Of a stretch of 9,165 bases of DNA, positions 6,723 to 9,165 are shown in pieces. Origin of the DNA: Thermoproteota archaeon (GTDB lineage: Archaea > Thermoproteota > Methanomethylicia > Methanomethylicales > Methanomethylicaceae); assembly GCA_030055545.1 (NCBI GenBank), contig JASFYK010000035.1, positions 1 through 9,165 of the forward strand. Reading direction: 5' to 3'. The notes under the pieces are model-generated. The model worked only from the letters and a program-made list of their open reading frames with translations, searched no databases and was not told the DNA's origin. Each line of letters opens with the position of its first letter. The first letter of the stretch is position 1. Position numbers and translations under genes: made by a program.

Positions 6723-7336
6723 GCAGCCAGAAGGGACCAAAGGATCCATGTGAGGGTTGCCAATAGTACGATTATCTGTACTATCCTAGACCACCTCGAG
6801 ATCTTAATCAATCTCTTCCCTGCCCCCGCAAATGCACCCATAATGACGAAAGGCAGACCGAGGCCTGCTGCGTAAGCAATCAAAAGTGCGAACCTAGAGG
6901 CAAGCTCATCAACGGTGAGCGCGTATATCGAGAGGGCCGCTAGCAGAGGTAGTATGCAGGGCGAGGCGATGAATGTGATGAGCATTCCGAACAGAAAGCC
7001 CGCTATCGAGCCTTTTCTACGAATCAAAATCCCGACTGGTATCGGTCTGAGCCTGTGTGTGAAAATAGAGTCTATTATTATAAAAGAAATGATCGCTGCC
7101 GAGGCGCATAGGAACCACCTTCCGTCCACGAACTCGCCAGCCAAACCTATTAGCGTAGCCATGAATGTTCCGCCAACCATGATCCCCGAGTAGACGACCA
7201 AAGATCCCTTCACCAGATCGAACCTTTCCGAACCAAACACGAATGCAAGGTAGCCCGGAACAAGAGGCAAGACACATGGTGTGGCCGCGCTGCCAAAACC
7301 GATCGAAAAGGCAAAGGCAATCTGAAAGAGATCCAT
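6719..7336 (-). CDS. ccdA: CcdA/DsbD-type membrane thiol-disulfide transporter
   Basis: This polytopic membrane protein moves reducing equivalents from cytosolic thioredoxin to the outside of the membrane. Its 205 residues form about six hydrophobic segments (roughly 4-34, 45-68, 74-93, 110-137, 147-170, 184-204). The two pseudo-symmetric halves each carry the hallmark cysteine-proline motif: TPCVLP at 19-24 (Cys21) and SPCILP at 125-130 (Cys127), the redox pair known from CcdA and the DsbD beta domain. A GLPFVIMG motif (160-167) near TM5 is also typical. Its ATG overlaps the TAA of the thioredoxin-like gene (TAATG), indicating coupled translation, and that protein is its probable extracytoplasmic partner. 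Whether the pair serves cytochrome c maturation or general disulfide reduction cannot be told, because no cytochrome or heme-handling gene is in the window. Confidence 0.9.
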   Translation of the reverse strand: MDLFQIAFAFSIGFGSAATPCVLPLVPGYLAFVFGSERFDLVKGSLVVYSGIMVGGTFMATLIGLAGEFVDGRWFLCASAAIISFIIIDSIFTHRLRPIPVGILIRRKGSIAGFLFGMLITFIASPCILPLLAALSIYALTVDELASRFALLIAYAAGLGLPFVIMGAFAGAGKRLIKISRWSRIVQIIVLLATLTWILWSLLAA

Positions 7337-7764
7337 TACTTTATCCTCGCTATTTCCTTCTTTAGGTCCTCTGCATCCAAATAGGTCCCGTCATGCCTGC
7401 TCACGACAATGCCATCCTTGTCTATGAAAATAGATGTTGGCACCTTTATGACCGACCAGTCTTGGAATACCCCCGCCAGTTCCTGCGAGTACCTTAAGTA
7501 GACAAAGTTCACTTGCTGGCTGTATTCCGAATATGCGGCGTCCATTGAAACATCCTGCAGCATGCACGCAGGGCAACTTGAAGCAGAGAAGTATATCACT
7601 GTCCCTTTCCTGCTTACAACTGATTCGTTTATTAGGGGATGGTCAAGTATCGCTTTAGTTCCTGGGAAACCGGGTCTTGGTGTTAATAATGCTGCTGACG
7701 CTGCCGCCACCAACGAAAAGACCAGCGCCGCTGTAGCCAGGATAATTACCTGCCTCTTTTTCAA
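7336..7764 (-). CDS. Membrane-anchored thioredoxin-like protein (CPAC active site)
   Basis: This is a probable extracytoplasmic thiol-disulfide oxidoreductase that receives electrons from the neighbouring CcdA. Its 142 residues begin with KKR and a hydrophobic segment (about 6-27) that could be a signal peptide or membrane anchor; an Ala-rich stretch (AAASAA) might allow cleavage. The thioredoxin fold follows: strand GTVIYFSAS (54-62), redox motif CPAC with Cys64 and Cys67, and the cis-proline motif VPTSIF (Pro109) leading into FIDKDGIVV. The residue before the first Cys is Ser rather than the Trp of classical thioredoxin, which fits TlpA/ResA-like or broader thioredoxin-fold proteins. The start is TTG at 7764, overlapping the trpS TGA in a TTGA; AAGGAG about eight bases upstream, inside the end of trpS, supports it. 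It is the middle gene of trpS-trx-ccdA. The substrate is unknown. Confidence 0.86.
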   Translation of the reverse strand: MKKRQVIILATAALVFSLVAAASAALLTPRPGFPGTKAILDHPLINESVVSRKGTVIYFSASSCPACMLQDVSMDAAYSEYSQQVNFVYLRYSQELAGVFQDWSVIKVPTSIFIDKDGIVVSRHDGTYLDAEDLKKEIARIK

Positions 7765-8891
7765 GCTCCCCGCTCCTTGATGAGGAACTTCTCTACGGAA
7801 TCCTTGGCTTTATCCCTCCGCGCCCTGTGGCTCTCGAGGAATTCAGCCACCTTTCTGGCCAGCCTCTCCTTGCACTCCCCACAGACTAGCCCTCCTGCCC
7901 TGCAGGAAGCGTAGGTTTCGGCTACTGCCTTGTCATCCTCATCGAAGAGGCTGTAGAGGTAGCTATACACGACGCAGATATCTGGATTGCCTCCCTTCTC
8001 CCTCTGTTCCCTTATAGTCGGCTGCCCTCCCGTGAAGGCATTCTTAACTTTCCTTACTGCTTCCTCCTTCGTGTCCGAGAGGAAGATCGCCGTGTCCGGG
8101 AGGCTGGCGCTCATCTTGCCTCCGCTCCCGAGTCCGGGTATGAACTTGCTGTAGACACCGGCGGGCTTCCTGTAGCCCAGCTTGGGCGCAACGTCCCTTG
8201 AGATCCTCCAGTATGGCTCCTGGTCAATCGCACATGGTATCAGCACATGGGCGTCCTCAGAAGTCAGGTACTGGTGGATGAAGCAGGGTGCAGCCTGCAT
8301 GGCCGGGAAGAAGATCATCCCTATGTTAGAGCTCTCCGAGAACCCGAAGGTCGCCTTCGCCGTTGAGAATGTGACGTGCTTGGCAATCCTAACAGCCATG
8401 TTGTATAGTGGCTGAGAGTACGTGAGGTTGGTGAAGATCTTGGTTCTCTCGGGGTCAAACCCGACGGCTATTATGTCGAGCAAGTTCTCCTTTGTGTACT
8501 CTGCTACCTCTTCGGTCGACAATTCCGGGTTAAAGAGGAACTTCTCGTCGTCGGTTATCTGGAAGTAGAGGTCGCACTCGAAAGCGTCCTGCAGGTACTT
8601 TGTGAAGAGCCATGGTATTAGGTGCCCGAGGTGGGTGTTTCCGGAGGGTCCCCTGCCGGTGTACAGGATGACCTTGACGCCTTTCTCATAGGAGTCAATC
8701 CACTCGTCGAGCTCCCTGTGGGAGAAGAACATCCCCCTCCTGAGCAGCACATGGAGTCCGCCTGCATGCCTCTTCAGCCTTTCGACTATCTCCTCGGTCA
8801 GCGGATCTACCCCGAATTTCTCGATGAGCTCCTTGTAGTCGACCTCGCCCTTCACTTCCCAGGGGGTCACGATCGAACCTGAGTTCTCCAT
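7761..8891 (-). CDS. trpS: Tryptophanyl-tRNA synthetase (archaeal/eukaryotic type)
   Basis: This class I aminoacyl-tRNA synthetase charges tRNA-Trp in the cytosol. Numbering from the ATG at 8891 (376 aa, normal for archaeal TrpRS), the N-terminal VTPWEVKGEVDY (8-19) is family-typical. The Rossmann fold has the HIGH-type motif TGRGPSGNTHLGH at 78-90, followed by QITDDEKFLF (111-120), and the KMSKS-type loop GGKMSAS lies at 257-263. The AIDQEPYWR segment (221-229) is also characteristic. A cysteine cluster at Cys330, Cys337 and Cys340 sits in the C-terminal tRNA-binding region and might bind metal or be redox-active, which is only a guess. I preferred ATG 8891 because AGGTG lies six bases upstream; the in-frame GTG at 8900 would use that sequence as its own start. 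It heads an overlapping operon with thioredoxin-like and ccdA genes, an unusual companion set. Confidence 0.97.
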   Translation of the reverse strand: MENSGSIVTPWEVKGEVDYKELIEKFGVDPLTEEIVERLKRHAGGLHVLLRRGMFFSHRELDEWIDSYEKGVKVILYTGRGPSGNTHLGHLIPWLFTKYLQDAFECDLYFQITDDEKFLFNPELSTEEVAEYTKENLLDIIAVGFDPERTKIFTNLTYSQPLYNMAVRIAKHVTFSTAKATFGFSESSNIGMIFFPAMQAAPCFIHQYLTSEDAHVLIPCAIDQEPYWRISRDVAPKLGYRKPAGVYSKFIPGLGSGGKMSASLPDTAIFLSDTKEEAVRKVKNAFTGGQPTIREQREKGGNPDICVVYSYLYSLFDEDDKAVAETYASCRAGGLVCGECKERLARKVAEFLESHRARRDKAKDSVEKFLIKERGA

Positions 8892-8927
8892 CTCCAGCAC
8901 CTGTCCCTCTCATAGTCGCACCAAAGC

Positions 8928-8944
8928 CATTTATATTATTTGGC
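8928..8944 (-). promoter_or_regulatory. TATA-like promoter of the trpS operon
   Basis: On the minus strand AATAATATAAATGG (8942-8929) is a strong TATA-like element. Initiation about 25 bases downstream falls near 8910, giving a short leader with the SD-like AGGTG before the trpS ATG at 8891. Because trpS, the thioredoxin-like gene and ccdA overlap, this is probably their shared promoter. Confidence 0.6.
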
Positions 8945-8951
8945 GAGTCTG

Positions 8952-8962
8952 AACAGTCTGTT
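8952..8962. promoter_or_regulatory. Candidate operator between divergent trpS and PHP promoters
   Basis: AACAG-T-CTGTT is a perfect inverted repeat with 5-bp arms, and AGTCTG also occurs as a direct repeat nine bases apart (8946-8951 and 8955-8960). It lies upstream of the trpS TATA box and between it and the PHP-gene TATA box, a suitable place for a regulator of either promoter. An 11-bp palindrome can arise by chance, so this is tentative. Confidence 0.25.
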
Positions 8963-8984
8963 TGCGCATTTTCTTTTTTGACAA

Positions 8985-8994
8985 ACTATATTAG
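8985..8994 (+). promoter_or_regulatory. TATA-like box of the PHP-domain gene
   Basis: ACTATATTAG at 8985-8994 is centred about 28 bases before the ATG at 9018. Archaeal initiation usually occurs about 25 bases from the box, so the transcript would have almost no leader. No SD sequence is visible before the ATG, which fits a leaderless message. Confidence 0.45.
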
Positions 8995-9017
8995 CGATCC
9001 GGCATTTTATTTCCAGC

Positions 9018-9165
9018 ATGGACAGGCGGATCTGCGATTTCCACATGCACTCCTTCTACAGCGATGGGGATCTCCTACCGTCTGAGATAGCGAGACGCAC
9101 CAGGGTATTGGGGAACAGGCTCATAGCGATCACTGACCACGCAGACGCTTCCAATCTGGAATGGA
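9018..9165 (+). CDS. PHP-domain metal-dependent phosphoesterase, N-terminus only (cut by window edge)
   Basis: Only the first 49 codons are present. They carry the first two PHP motifs: DFHMHSFYSDG at 7-17 (the HxH metal ligands, His9 and His11, followed by the SDG turn) and ITDHAD at 38-43 (TDH, a further metal ligand region). PHP proteins include histidinol phosphatases, nucleoside 3',5'-bisphosphate phosphatases and polymerase-associated exonucleases, and the visible part cannot separate these. The ATG at 9018 is the natural start: the family begins a few residues before the HxH motif and no in-frame alternative is better placed. It is divergent from trpS. The substrate is unknown. Confidence 0.85.
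   Translation, partial: MDRRICDFHMHSFYSDGDLLPSEIARRTRVLGNRLIAITDHADASNLEW

Noticed and set aside
1..9165. tRNA genes, CRISPR array, insertion sequence or integration site
   Set aside because: I looked in the intergenic gaps (2249-2318, 6311-6488, 8892-9017) and saw no cloverleaf, regular repeat-spacer pattern or transposase; the gaps are too short for most of these.

Overview
The window reads as a chromosomal segment from an archaeon. It carries both subunits of a type IIB topoisomerase (Topo VI), a form III-type RuBisCO next to an AMP phosphorylase, an archaeal/eukaryotic-type tryptophanyl-tRNA synthetase, a stand-alone Lrp/AsnC effector (RAM) domain, and promoters with TATA-like boxes rather than -35/-10 elements. 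The base composition is moderately GC-rich, with AT-rich intergenic stretches. I cannot fix the lineage from sequence alone. A TACK-type or uncultured lineage such as Bathyarchaeia is plausible, but this is inference. No mobile element, CRISPR array, tRNA or rRNA was seen. Genes are tightly packed and the largest non-coding gap is under 200 bases.

Layout, left to right. (1) 3-2248 (+): the 3' part of a RuBisCO large-chain gene, then AMP phosphorylase five bases later. These are two of the three enzymes of the archaeal AMP salvage route (AMP to ribose 1,5-bisphosphate to RuBP to 3-phosphoglycerate); the middle enzyme, ribose-1,5-bisphosphate isomerase, is not in the window. (2) 2319-5748 (+): top6B, top6A and a small LpdD-like (prenylated-flavin chaperone family) gene, tightly spaced and probably co-transcribed. 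The promoter has a TATA-like box held between the arms of a perfect 7-bp inverted repeat. (3) 5717-6310 (-): a UbiX-type flavin prenyltransferase, convergent with the LpdD-like gene and overlapping its 3' end by 32 bp. (4) 6489-6722 (+): the RAM-domain protein, divergent from ubiX and convergent with the next operon; the two stop codons share one CTAG. (5) 8891-6719 (-): trpS, a membrane-anchored thioredoxin-like protein and a CcdA-type membrane thiol transporter, each overlapping the next by a few bases. (6) 9018 to the end (+): the start of a PHP-domain phosphoesterase, divergent from trpS.

Functional themes: nucleotide salvage into central carbon metabolism; type IIB DNA topology control; prenylated-FMN supply (UbiX plus a probable cofactor chaperone, with the UbiD client elsewhere); and export of reducing equivalents through a CcdA/thioredoxin pair tied to a tRNA synthetase gene. 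The most unusual observations are a PCNA-interacting-peptide-like C-terminus on Top6B, the inverted repeat around the top6BA promoter, the LpdD-like gene attached to the Topo VI operon, and the trpS-thioredoxin-ccdA overlap.
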